From Comamonadaceae bacterium (GTDB taxonomy: Bacteria > Pseudomonadota > Gammaproteobacteria > Burkholderiales > Burkholderiaceae_C), in contig CANKBG010000014.1 in assembly GCA_947479935.1 (NCBI GenBank), positions 1 through 58,597 of the forward strand: 58,597 nt of DNA. Direction: 5' to 3'. Positions 1-8,310 of the stretch are shown here, one piece after another (position 1 is the stretch's first letter; each line of letters begins with the position of its first letter). The position numbers and the translations under genes are program-made. The notes beneath the pieces were generated by a model. It had not been told where the DNA came from. It saw only the letters and a list, made by a program, of their open reading frames with translations, and ran no database searches.

Positions 1-470
1 AACCATGCGCTGCAGCGAACCCGGCATGACGTCGTGGTTTGCAATCCACGCGTCCCGTGCGCCGGGTCGCTGAGCTTGGGTCGTTGAACGACAGCTTTCC
101 CAAAAGCTCTACGGCGGTTCAGGGTCGAAGGGGCACAGTGGGACAACCTGGCAGGTTCTAATTCCGGAGCCTTTAGCACAGAGGATCTGAAAACTCTCGG
201 TACAAGAAGATGTCTCAACATTTAGAATAATGAACTGGGGCCCAAGTGCTTGATCGGCTTGATCTTGGGAAATTTAGGCGGTTTATGATGAGGTATGTTC
301 TGCCCCGCCAGTACATTAATGAACAAGCCCCTTATGGGGCTTTTTTATTTCCTACCCGTATTTCTACCCACATGAGTCTTTTATAAAAAGTCTTTAGCTT
401 GTCCTCAAGCATTATTGTTTTTTGCGGCCATGGTGTGCTTTCGTGGCGTGCCTGATAAAACGCTTAGGAG
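1..470. other. Left-edge stretch with no recognised gene
   Basis: No convincing gene is visible here. The first ~200 bases are GC-rich like the catabolic cluster that follows. All frames I read are short and resemble no family I know. One minus-strand frame runs to a stop near position 223 and would end in a Lys/Pro-rich tail (KPPKFPKIKPIKHLG), but it has no start and could be chance. The stretch also holds a terminator-like hairpin at 326–347 and two TACCC words 12 bp apart (353 and 365). It may be the decayed edge of a transferred segment. Confidence 0.4.
326..347 (+). terminator. Intrinsic terminator hairpin
   Basis: AGCCCC, loop TTAT and GGGGCT are followed by a run of T (TTTTTATTT), the classic rho-independent layout. 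No gene that it would terminate is recognisable in the 325 bases before it. The stem is nearly identical to the hairpin that follows tRNA-Cys at 51983. Confidence 0.6.
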
Positions 471-497
471 AATAAATGGGGTCTGACCCCACTTATT
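471..497. repeat. Near-perfect palindrome around GGGGTC-T-GACCCC
   Basis: Arms of 13 bases (AATAAATGGGGTC and GACCCCACTTATT) surround a single central T with one mismatch. The element lies just beyond the stop codon of the lyase gene. It shares the core CTGACCCCA with single-sided copies at 8061, 10915 and 13270. It may act as a bidirectional hairpin or as a REP-like mobile repeat. Confidence 0.6.
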
Positions 498-505
498 TTG
501 TGTGT

Positions 506-1471
506 TCAGTGGGCGCGCAGTTTCTCGCGCAGGGCCTTGAGCGTTCCGCCGGATTTCACCGAGCCCGGCAAGGGATGGCCGACGACTTCTTCAGCCACAC
601 ACGCAGCAGCGAGCAAGGCGTCGAGGTCGATGCCGGTCTCGATACCCATTTCGTTGCACATGAAAACGAGGTCTTCGGTGCAGACGTTGCCGGCGGCGCC
701 CTTGTGCGCGGCAAACGGGCAGCCGCCCAGGCCGGCGACGGCGGCATCGTAGGTATCGACACCCATGGTGAGGCCGGCATAGGCGTTGGCGATGCCCATG
801 CCGCGGGTATCGTGCAGATGCAATGACAGTTTGAGGTCCGGAAACTTGGCGCGCACGGCACCCACCACGCGCTGGATTGACAAGGGCGTGGCCCAGGCCA
901 TGGTGTCGGCCAGCGACACATATTCCAGCACCTCGCCGGCCTCGGCTGCCATGTCAAGCTGTTGGCCCACCATCTCGGCCACCAACGCAGGCGCGATATC
1001 GCCGGCGAAGTTGCAGCCGAAGGCGGCCATCAGCGAACCACGTCGCACCGCAATGCCTTGGGTCTGGTACATCTTGATCATCGAACGTTGAGCTTCGAGG
1101 TTCTCTTCCATGGTGCGTTTCTGGTTACGCAGCAAAAAAGGCGCCGAGCAGGTGAGGCCAATAGAACCAAACAGGTAGAGCTTTTCGTCATGCCCGAGTG
1201 CGCGCTGCAGACCGCGCTCATTCAGCCACAGCGCGGTGTATGCCACTTCCGGGTTGGGCGTGAAGCCGCTGACGACTTCGTCAGCATCGGCCATGCCGGG
1301 CACGTTTTGGGGTGGCACGAAGGAGACGATCTGAATCTGCTTCAAGCCAGTGTGCGAGAGGGCGTTGATCAGATCGATCTTGCGCGCGGTTGCGATCGGT
1401 CCTTTTTCGAATTGAAAGCCTTCGCGAGGACCTTCTTCATTGATGCGAATCGATTTTGGCAAATCAGTCAT
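506..1471 (-). CDS. HMG-CoA lyase-like (HMGL-family) aldolase
   Basis: This 321-residue TIM-barrel enzyme of the HMGL-like family (HMG-CoA lyase, isopropylmalate synthase relatives) most resembles hydroxymethylglutaryl-CoA lyase, which splits a 3-hydroxy-3-methyl acyl-CoA into acetyl-CoA and a keto acid using a divalent metal. The sequence shows an N-terminal EGPREGFQ motif where lyases usually have DGLRDG, a metal-binding HLHDTRGMG motif, and the C-terminal signature GLGGCPFA followed by GNVCTED. The length is normal for the family. It reads away from the Bug, CoA-transferase and crotonase-like genes across a shared 146-bp promoter region, so it probably cleaves the CoA thioester made by them. 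The exact substrate cannot be told. Base composition is GC-rich compared with genes after 4.8 kb. Confidence 0.85.
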   Translation of the reverse strand: MTDLPKSIRINEEGPREGFQFEKGPIATARKIDLINALSHTGLKQIQIVSFVPPQNVPGMADADEVVSGFTPNPEVAYTALWLNERGLQRALGHDEKLYLFGSIGLTCSAPFLLRNQKRTMEENLEAQRSMIKMYQTQGIAVRRGSLMAAFGCNFAGDIAPALVAEMVGQQLDMAAEAGEVLEYVSLADTMAWATPLSIQRVVGAVRAKFPDLKLSLHLHDTRGMGIANAYAGLTMGVDTYDAAVAGLGGCPFAAHKGAAGNVCTEDLVFMCNEMGIETGIDLDALLAAACVAEEVVGHPLPGSVKSGGTLKALREKLRAH

Positions 1472-1500
1472 GCACGCCCCCGGTTGTACTGATATATTAG

Positions 1501-1517
1501 TAAATCATTGTGATTTA
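1501..1517. promoter_or_regulatory. Perfect palindrome in a divergent promoter region, candidate operator
   Basis: TAAATCA-TTG-TGATTTA has perfect 7-base arms and sits between the divergent lyase gene and the Bug/CoA-transferase genes. It is AT-rich in an otherwise GC-rich segment. A dimeric regulator controlling both directions would fit. No regulator gene lies next to it. Confidence 0.4.
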
Positions 1518-1617
1518 AAGGTATCGTACACGATCTGTGCGCCCAAGTTGTCTACCCCGGCACCAGGCCCATCAAGATAAAGCACGCATCACCAAAGCGC
1601 AGACATAGGAAACATCC

Positions 1618-2610
1618 ATGCTCCATCAGAAACAGTATCGATCCATCTGGAAACACCTGGCAAGCCACGCATTGCTGCTCTGCAGCCTACTGCCGGTCAC
1701 CGCTGCGATGGCGCAAGCCACCGACTATCCCAACAAACCGATCCGCTTCATTGTGGCTTTTCCGGCTGGCAGTGCCACTGATCAGGCGGCACGCCTGGTA
1801 GCGCACCAAATGACCAAGGCCACCGGCCAGAGTATCGTGGTCGACAATCGTGGCGGTGCAAACGGCTTCATCGCTTCCGAGGCTGTGGCCAAAGCGCCAG
1901 CGGATGGTTACACCGTGCTGTTGACCACTGGCACCACGCATGCCGCTAACCCGGCCCTGTTCAAAAAACTACCCTACGACCCGGTCAAGGATTTCGCACC
2001 GGTCACGTCACTTTCCAACAACGCCTTTGTGTTGGTGGTGGCATCTAGCTTTCCGGCCAACAGCGTGGCGGATCTGGCCAAACTGGCCAAAGCCAGCCCG
2101 GGCAAGTACAGCTTTGCCAGCGGCAATGCACCCTCTCGCATCGGCGGCGAGATGTTCAAAATGATGGCAGGCGTCGATCTCTTGCATGTGCCGTACAAGG
2201 GTGCGCCGCAGGCGTTGACAGACCTCCTCGGCGGGCAGGTATCTATGATGTGGGCAGACCTGCGTACCGGTATGCCGATGGTGCAGAGCGGCAAACTGAA
2301 GGCGCTGGCTGTCACAGGGCAGAAGCGGCTGGCGCTGGCGCCAAACATTCCGACCATGATTGAGCAAGGCTATCCCGACTACTTGCTGGCCAACTGGGTG
2401 GGTATGTACCTGCCAGCCAGGGCGCCTGCCGACATTGTCAATAAACTCAATGCGCTGGCCCACGCTGCGGTAAAGGCCGACCAGGCGGGACACGAATCGA
2501 CCGGGGGCGAAGTACAGCTCCTGTCCCCTGCCGACTTCGCCAGGCTGCAGGCCAACGACACCGCCATGTGGGCGCGCGTCACCAAAGCGGCTGGCATGGA
2601 ACCAGAGTAA
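1618..2610 (+). CDS. Bug/TctC-family periplasmic solute-binding protein
   Basis: This 330-residue protein belongs to the Bug (TctC) family of tripartite tricarboxylate transporter binding proteins, which capture carboxylates or related compounds in the periplasm. A signal peptide with a Leu-rich core ends near AMAQA, and the mature protein opens with the family motif YPNKPIRFIVAFPAGSATD. Other family motifs follow (VVDNRGGANG, ADGYT, PYKG). An AGGA ribosome site lies 8 bases before the ATG. No TctA or TctB membrane gene is nearby, which is usual for Bug genes in Burkholderiales. It is 6 bp from the CoA-transferase gene, so it probably delivers or senses the substrate of this catabolic cluster. 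Confidence 0.9.
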   Translation: MLHQKQYRSIWKHLASHALLLCSLLPVTAAMAQATDYPNKPIRFIVAFPAGSATDQAARLVAHQMTKATGQSIVVDNRGGANGFIASEAVAKAPADGYTVLLTTGTTHAANPALFKKLPYDPVKDFAPVTSLSNNAFVLVVASSFPANSVADLAKLAKASPGKYSFASGNAPSRIGGEMFKMMAGVDLLHVPYKGAPQALTDLLGGQVSMMWADLRTGMPMVQSGKLKALAVTGQKRLALAPNIPTMIEQGYPDYLLANWVGMYLPARAPADIVNKLNALAHAAVKADQAGHESTGGEVQLLSPADFARLQANDTAMWARVTKAAGMEPE

Positions 2611-2616
2611 GCAGGC

Positions 2617-3888
2617 ATGACTTCAACTGGTAACGCACACCAAACTGAGACAAGCAATAAGGCAGGCGGCGGGCGCGGCATGCTGGCCGGCATCAAGGTG
2701 ATCGACCTCACCTCGGTGGTGATCGGCCCGCTTTGCACGCAAATCCTAGCGGACCATGGCGCTGAAGTGATCAAGGTCGAAAGCCCGGAAGGGGATGTGG
2801 GCCGGCACCTGGGCGGGCGCGGACGCACTCCCGGCATGGCGCCAAAATTTTTGCACCTGAACCGCAATAAGCGCTCGATCTGTCTTGACCTCAAACACCC
2901 GATGGGCCACGCCGCCCTGTTGCGCCTGCTCAAGGGTGCGGACGTGATGACCTGGAACGTGCGCCCCGATTCGATGGCGCGCATGAATCTCTCGTACGAC
3001 GAAGTGCGCGCCATCAAGCCGGATATCATTTATTGCGGCATGTTTGGCTTTGGACAAAAGGGTCGCTACGCCAAGAAGCCGGCTTACGATCCGGTGGTTC
3101 AGGGCTCGGCCGGCGTGGCGGGGTTGATAGCGCGGGCAACTGGCGAACCGCGCTTCCTGCCTTATGTGTTGGCCGATCGTACCGGAGGCCTGATTGCCGT
3201 GCAGATGATTGCGATGGCCCTGTTCAACCGCGAGCGCACCGGCGAGGGGCAGGCGATTGAAGTGCCGATGTTTGAAAACATGGCCACCCAGGTGATGACC
3301 GAGCACCTCTACAACCGCACCTACGTGCCGGCACCAGGAGAACCCGAAGGCGAAACCGGCGACCCACGTCTGGTGAGCCCGCATTACACGCCGCAGAAAA
3401 CCGCTGACGGCTATTTTTCGCTCTCTGCCAACACCAATTCGCAGGTGTTTCCGCTGTTCGATGCCATTGGCCTTCCAGAATTGAAAACCGACCCCCGCTT
3501 TAATTCGGTAGCGGCACGCTTCGCTAACACTGCCGAATACTTCACCATGCGCTCCGAAGGGATGAAGCAACACACCACCGCCTGGTGGCTGGCTTATTGC
3601 GACACGCATGACATTCCGGCGGCACCGTATCACACGCTCGAATCGCTGATCGACGATCCGCACATGGCTGACGTAGGCTTCTTCGTCAAACGTGAGCATC
3701 CGACCGAAGGCACGATCATTGACCTCAAACCGGCCAATACGCTTTCGGGCGGTACCCGTAGAGACTGGCTGCCCGCCCCACATCTGGGTGAGCAAACCGC
3801 GGCGATCCTGCGCGAAGCCGGTTACTCTGCGGCCGAAATTGCCGACATGGTAGCCGCTGGCGCAGCGCGATTGCCGGCAGCGCGATAA
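2617..3888 (+). CDS. CaiB/BaiF (class III) CoA-transferase
   Basis: This 423-residue family III CoA-transferase moves CoA from one acyl-CoA to a free carboxylate, probably activating the acid handled by this cluster. The domain begins at LAGIKVIDLT near residue 23, so the first ~21 residues are an extension and translation could instead begin at the internal Met before LAG. The expected catalytic Asp is in AYDPVVQGSAG. Other family signs are GAEVIKVESPEGD, NRNKRSICLDLK and DPHMADVGFF. The length suits the family. It is 6 bp after the Bug gene and 67 bp before the crotonase-like gene, which indicates a three-gene operon. The substrate is unknown. Confidence 0.9.
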   Translation: MTSTGNAHQTETSNKAGGGRGMLAGIKVIDLTSVVIGPLCTQILADHGAEVIKVESPEGDVGRHLGGRGRTPGMAPKFLHLNRNKRSICLDLKHPMGHAALLRLLKGADVMTWNVRPDSMARMNLSYDEVRAIKPDIIYCGMFGFGQKGRYAKKPAYDPVVQGSAGVAGLIARATGEPRFLPYVLADRTGGLIAVQMIAMALFNRERTGEGQAIEVPMFENMATQVMTEHLYNRTYVPAPGEPEGETGDPRLVSPHYTPQKTADGYFSLSANTNSQVFPLFDAIGLPELKTDPRFNSVAARFANTAEYFTMRSEGMKQHTTAWWLAYCDTHDIPAAPYHTLESLIDDPHMADVGFFVKREHPTEGTIIDLKPANTLSGGTRRDWLPAPHLGEQTAAILREAGYSAAEIADMVAAGAARLPAAR

Positions 3889-3955
3889 CCGCGCAATGAC
3901 CACACGTTGATCAACGGCAGCCGATGCATCCTACCAACCCCACAAGGAATCGCCC

Positions 3956-4753
3956 ATGTTTGAACCCCCAGTGAGTGATGTGCTGCTTGCCGAACGCCGC
4001 GGTGAGCATGTGCTGCTCGTCACCCTCAACCGCCCCGAAGTGCTCAACGCAATGAACATGGAGATGAGCATCGCCATGCACGAGCTGCTGACGCGCCTGC
4101 ACTACGATGCCGACTGGGTGCGCTGCGTGGTCCTTACTGGTGCCGGGCGTGCTTTCTCGGCCGGTGGTGACCTGAAGGTGCGCAACACCCAGACCGTGCG
4201 TGACTGGACCATCCAGCATGAAATCTCCGAGCGCAGTGTGGAGTTGCGCATGGAGTCGCCTGTTCCGTGGATTGCTGCTGTCAATGGGATTTGCTATGCC
4301 GGCGGCCTTGAGGCTGCACTGACCTGCGATTTCATCTACGCCGATGAAGGTGCCCGATTCGCGCAGACCGAATGCAAGATCGGCATCATGCCTGGCAACA
4401 TGGGCACACAGAACCTGCCGCGCGCCGTGGGCGAGCGCCGCGCCAAGGAATTGATTCTTTCCGCCCAACCCTTCACTGCAGCCGAAGCGCATGAATGGGG
4501 CATGGTCAATAAATTGTGTGCCTTGGGCACAGTTGTTGATCAAGCCTTGAACACGGCAGAGAAGATTGCCGATTGCGCGCCGCTTTCCGTGCGGCAGGCA
4601 AAGAAAGCAATCCACATCGGCTTACAAACTGATTTGCATTCGGCCTATCGTTACGAACTTGAAGCCTATTACCCGTTGCTCAATACAGAAGACCGCAAGG
4701 AAGGCATTGCGGCCTTCAACGAAAAGCGCAAGGCCCACTTTCAAGGACGCTGA
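3956..4753 (+). CDS. Enoyl-CoA hydratase/isomerase (crotonase family)
   Basis: This 265-residue crotonase-fold protein has oxyanion-hole segments at AFSAGGDLK and CYAGGLEAAL. Both glutamates used by true hydratases appear to be kept: one in GGLEAA, and one in the FAQTECKIG segment that corresponds to QPEILIG of classical crotonase. It is therefore probably an active hydratase acting on an unsaturated acyl-CoA. An AAGGAA ribosome site precedes the ATG. It is the last gene of the Bug–CoA-transferase operon. Together with the divergent lyase it could form an activate–hydrate–cleave route, which is inference from gene content. Confidence 0.88.
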   Translation: MFEPPVSDVLLAERRGEHVLLVTLNRPEVLNAMNMEMSIAMHELLTRLHYDADWVRCVVLTGAGRAFSAGGDLKVRNTQTVRDWTIQHEISERSVELRMESPVPWIAAVNGICYAGGLEAALTCDFIYADEGARFAQTECKIGIMPGNMGTQNLPRAVGERRAKELILSAQPFTAAEAHEWGMVNKLCALGTVVDQALNTAEKIADCAPLSVRQAKKAIHIGLQTDLHSAYRYELEAYYPLLNTEDRKEGIAAFNEKRKAHFQGR

Positions 4754-4863
4754 GCTTGACTCACGCACTCCGCTTTGTATCCAGCGAACGCCAGCTGACA
4801 CCCAAGACAGGTCATAAAACAGCAACGTCCACAGAGGCTAGAGACAGAATTTTGAGTTGATCG

Positions 4864-5862
4864 TCAATCGATTTTGATACCAACCTTGTTGATGATCACA
4901 CTCCATTTTCGCGTTTCACTTTCGATGAAACTTTTAAAGCTAGCGGGTGTTCCGCCGCCAATAATCAAGCCTTGTTTGAGCATGTTTAGACGGAAGGCTG
5001 GATCAGCCATGGCCGCATTGATGTCTGCATTGATGCGATTGATGATCTCTGATGGTGTGCCTGCGGGTGCAAACAAACCATTCCATGCCAACGCATCAAA
5101 ACCTGAATAGCCAGCTTCTGCAATGGTGGACAACTCGGGCCTGGCGGGCATGCGTTGAAGGCTGGTCACAGCCAGTAATTTCAGACGTCCACCCTGAACC
5201 AACGAGAGAAGTGCGGGCTCTACGGTGAGCAATGCTTGCGTTTCGTTTTGTGCAACCGACAGGGCTGCTGGTGGTGATCCATTGAAAGGAACATGTGTCG
5301 CTTCAAAGCCTGCTGTTGCCTTCAATAATTCCATCGACAAATGCGAAGAACTGCCTTGGCCCACCGATGCATAACTCACTTTATCGCCTTGTGATTTGGC
5401 CCAAGCCACAAACTCTTTCACATTGTTGGCAGGATGATTGGCTGGAACAGCCAATACATTGGGCTGTGAAGTGGTCAAAATCACTGGGATCAAATCCTTT
5501 GCAGGGTCATAAGGCATTTTCTTGAACATGAATGGGCCAAAGGCAATCGGGCCATTGAAGCCAATGCCCAAGGTGTAACCATCTGGCGCCGCTTTGGCCA
5601 CCGCATCCATACCAATGGTGCCGCCCGCACCTGGCTTGTTTTCCACCACCATGGGTTGACCCCAACGGGTGCGCAATGTGTCGGCCATGCCGCGAACGAT
5701 GACGTCCAAAGAACTGCCCGCCGGTGCAGGGACGACCACCCTGACGGGTTTGGTCGGCCAAGTTTCTGCATTCACGGTCCAATGGGACAGGCCCAAAGCA
5801 AAGAAGCTTGCAGAGCCTAGGATGATTTGAATCAGGCTGCGGCGCAGGTTGGTGTGTTTCAA
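4864..5862 (-). CDS. Bug/TctC-family periplasmic solute-binding protein
   Basis: This second orphan Bug-family binding protein has the motif ETWPTKPVRVVVPAPAGSS directly after a signal peptide, then VVENKPGAGGTIG and APDGYTLG. The frame stays open to an ATG at 5928, but that ATG lacks a ribosome site and would add an uncharged leader. A TTG at 5862 has a strong GAGGAG site (5869–5874) six bases upstream. It gives a normal start (MKHTNLRRS, hydrophobic core, cleavage near VNA), so I chose it, giving 332 residues. Unlike the previous Bug gene it has moderate GC and sits alone. The ligand is unknown. Confidence 0.88.
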   Translation of the reverse strand: MKHTNLRRSLIQIILGSASFFALGLSHWTVNAETWPTKPVRVVVPAPAGSSLDVIVRGMADTLRTRWGQPMVVENKPGAGGTIGMDAVAKAAPDGYTLGIGFNGPIAFGPFMFKKMPYDPAKDLIPVILTTSQPNVLAVPANHPANNVKEFVAWAKSQGDKVSYASVGQGSSSHLSMELLKATAGFEATHVPFNGSPPAALSVAQNETQALLTVEPALLSLVQGGRLKLLAVTSLQRMPARPELSTIAEAGYSGFDALAWNGLFAPAGTPSEIINRINADINAAMADPAFRLNMLKQGLIIGGGTPASFKSFIESETRKWSVIINKVGIKID

Positions 5863-6013
5863 GAGTTTCTCCTCTGTATTGATGGGGGCATCTAGCAAGA
5901 TGACATATTGAGAATCATACAAGGGCATTTTGCAAGGTCAACGATTGTCGAACGGCCGCTGAATCCTATCCCAACGACATAACCCAAACACATTCCGGGT
6001 GTAATATTTCTCC

Positions 6014-8029
6014 ATGGCCATCAAATACGGAACCTCCGGCAATGACAAACCCCTCATGGGTACGTCAGGTAATGACACCATTTACGGATTGGAAGGTAAC
6101 GATCGCATCATTACCGACGATGGTGACGACATCGTAGACGCAGGCGATGGTGACGATGAAGTGAACGGCTATGAAGGCGTAGGAAGTGCCTACACCTACT
6201 ATCCCGCCACAGGCATAAAAAAAATACATGGCGGCAATGGCAATGACTTCATCGTAGGCGGAACTGACAACGATGAGCTTTTTGGTGATGCTGGTATCGA
6301 CACACTTTACGGTCGAAACGGCAATGACATTTTGAATGGCGGTGACGGCGCAGACTACATGAATGGCGGGTCTGGCAACGATACTTATTATGTATCCGAT
6401 GTCTACGATTTGATTGACGACTCAAGTGGCAACGACACAGCCTATGTGTCGACCAGCTTTGTCAAAATTCCGAGTTACATTGAAAAAGTAAACTACATCA
6501 ATGGCGCAAAAGCCTTGCCTTATTGGGTCGATGCGCTGCTGTCCGATGAGGCTGCTGGCAATTACTTTGATACCTTGTTGGGTAACTCAAACACTTTCTA
6601 CTACAGCTTTCCAACGTCATTGCCTTCATACGACACCAATGCTTCGCATGGCTATGGTTTCAAGAAGTTTAGCAGTGTGCAAATTGCCAGAACAGAAACT
6701 GCCCTCAATTACATTGCTTCAGTCATTGATGTCCAGTTTAAAAAATCAACGACGGCAGATGCTTTGAATACATTGGTATTTGCTAACAACAATCAATCGT
6801 CGTCTGCAGGATTGGCCAACTTTCCTGGCAACTCCATGATTGGGAGTGATATTTATTTCGATACGTCCTTTATCAATTCAACATTCTCCGATGGCAGTTA
6901 TGCGGCACTCACACTCATTCACGAAATAGGCCATGGCCTTGGATTGGAGCATCCGTTTTCTCACCCGCAAGCGGGAGGAGGGAATGTGTCCGACCCGCCC
7001 TATTTGACAGGTGTCGAAGAATCTACGGCATGGACCGTCATGAGTTATGAAGATACGCCTGCGCAATATTATTTGAGTTTCAGTCCCTTGGATATTGCGG
7101 CGCTTCAGTACATTTACGGACCCAGTAAAGCTGCACGTACTGGTAACGACATTTACAAAGTATCCGCAACATCTCCGAACTTTATTTGGGATGGTGCTGG
7201 AACGGATACGATTGATCTTTCTGGTTTGAGTCTAGGGGCTACTGTTTATCTCACGCCTGGTTATTGGGGATTTGTGGGCAATCAGCAAGCAGCCAACATC
7301 ACAACTGCTGGGCAGATGACTGTTAATTTTGGATCTGTGATTGAGAACTTAACAGGCTCTTCTTTTGTCGATAAGCTTTATGGCAATGATGCAGACAACA
7401 CCATAGCGGGTGGTCTTGGGAATGATTGGCTGGAAGGTCTAGATGGCAATGACGTTTTGGTAGGTGGCTTGGGCGATGATCAATTGAATGGTGGCACGGG
7501 CATAGACACAGCTGATTTGACGGGGGTGTATGACAACTACAGTTTTAGCAGAAGCAAAACAGCATTCACTTTGACCGACAAGCGAAGCAATGCCGATGGC
7601 ATGGATGTATTAACCAATATGGAGCGGTTGAAGTTCTTAGATAAATCGGTCGCCATAGATTTGGATGGCCATGCCGGAATAGCAGTCAAAGTCATTGGCG
7701 CAGTATTTGGAAAAGATGCTGTCAAGAATCCTGGGTTGGTAGGAATTGGGCTAAGTTATTTAGACAATGATATGAGCTACTCCGAATTGGGACTTCTGGC
7801 GTTGAACGCTGTTGGCGCTACTTCAAGCGATGCCATTGTGTCTAAGCTTTGGTTCAACTTAGTGGGCTCTACCGCTTCTGCTTCAGACAAGGCGCCGTAT
7901 ATCAAGATGCTAGCCGATGGCATGAGAGCTGGTGACTTGGTGCTTATGGCTGGTGACTTATCCTTGAATGCCAACAACATTGGGTTGGTTGGCTTGATGC
8001 AATCAGGTGTTGAGTTTGTTTTTTGGTAA
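6014..8029 (+). CDS. Secreted RTX zinc metalloprotease, serralysin-like (M10)
   Basis: This 671-residue protein has no Sec signal peptide and is built like a type I secretion substrate. Residues ~8–130 contain calcium-binding GGxGxDxxx-type nonapeptides. A metzincin domain follows with HEIGHGLGLEH at residues 303–313 (three zinc His and the catalytic Glu) and a Met-turn MSY at 343. A second RTX block covers ~453–500. The C-terminal ~170 residues are helical-looking and end in the hydrophobic VEFVFW. Classical serralysins carry RTX only after the protease domain, so the leading RTX block is unusual. Export could use the type I system at 26.5–31 kb or another. The target protein is unknown. Confidence 0.85.
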   Translation: MAIKYGTSGNDKPLMGTSGNDTIYGLEGNDRIITDDGDDIVDAGDGDDEVNGYEGVGSAYTYYPATGIKKIHGGNGNDFIVGGTDNDELFGDAGIDTLYGRNGNDILNGGDGADYMNGGSGNDTYYVSDVYDLIDDSSGNDTAYVSTSFVKIPSYIEKVNYINGAKALPYWVDALLSDEAAGNYFDTLLGNSNTFYYSFPTSLPSYDTNASHGYGFKKFSSVQIARTETALNYIASVIDVQFKKSTTADALNTLVFANNNQSSSAGLANFPGNSMIGSDIYFDTSFINSTFSDGSYAALTLIHEIGHGLGLEHPFSHPQAGGGNVSDPPYLTGVEESTAWTVMSYEDTPAQYYLSFSPLDIAALQYIYGPSKAARTGNDIYKVSATSPNFIWDGAGTDTIDLSGLSLGATVYLTPGYWGFVGNQQAANITTAGQMTVNFGSVIENLTGSSFVDKLYGNDADNTIAGGLGNDWLEGLDGNDVLVGGLGDDQLNGGTGIDTADLTGVYDNYSFSRSKTAFTLTDKRSNADGMDVLTNMERLKFLDKSVAIDLDGHAGIAVKVIGAVFGKDAVKNPGLVGIGLSYLDNDMSYSELGLLALNAVGATSSDAIVSKLWFNLVGSTASASDKAPYIKMLADGMRAGDLVLMAGDLSLNANNIGLVGLMQSGVEFVFW

Positions 8030-8055
8030 ATTCTGGGTGGCAGTAAATATTAATG

Positions 8056-8076
8056 TTACTCTGACCCCAATTAATC
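8056..8076 (+). repeat. CTGACCCCAATTA-type repeat element, copy 1
   Basis: TTACTCTGACCCCAATTAATC lies in the short gap between the metalloprotease gene and the DUF4266 operon. The same CTGACCCCAATTA word occurs just after that operon (10915) and, in altered tandem form, after the next gene (13256 onward). Confidence 0.6.
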
Positions 8077-8091
8077 ATGGAGGGTTCGCGC

Positions 8092-8310
8092 ATGAAGGTT
8101 TTGGCGATGCTGGTCTTGGCTTTGTTGGCATTGCAAGGCTGCACCCTTGTCCAAACGGTTGAGCCGTGGCAAAAGGGAAACTTGGCCAAGCCCGAAATGA
8201 CCTTTGACGACGATCAGTTGGAGCGGGGTTATAAAGAGCACATTTACAGCAGCAAAGAAGCATCAGCTGGCGGATCCGGTTTGGGGGGAGGTGGCTGTGG
8301 CTGCAACTAA
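8092..8310 (+). CDS. DUF4266 small lipoprotein with Gly/Cys C-terminal tail
   Basis: This protein of about 72 residues belongs to the DUF4266 family. I start it at 8092 because GGAGGG lies eight bases upstream and the product then begins MKVLAMLVLALLALQGC, a compact lipoprotein signal with lipobox LQGC. An earlier in-frame ATG at 8077 has no such site. The mature part is short (VEPWQKGNLAKPEM, ERGYKEHIYSSKE) and ends in a Gly-rich tail with GGGCGCN. Family function is not established. It is the first gene of a four-gene unit with overlapping ends (DUF4266, DUF3570, ApbE, thioredoxin). The two C-terminal cysteines make it a plausible partner of that thioredoxin, which is inference. Confidence 0.85.
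   Translation: MKVLAMLVLALLALQGCTLVQTVEPWQKGNLAKPEMTFDDDQLERGYKEHIYSSKEASAGGSGLGGGGCGCN

Noticed and set aside
476-1492. Long open frames on the plus strand opposite the HMG-CoA-lyase-like gene
   Set aside because: They are antisense shadows of a GC-rich gene, with no family resemblance or ribosome sites.
2746-3903. 385-codon minus-strand open frame opposite the CoA-transferase gene
   Set aside because: The plus-strand product is a clear CaiB/BaiF protein; the reverse frame is His/Arg-rich with no domain and reflects GC-rich codon bias.
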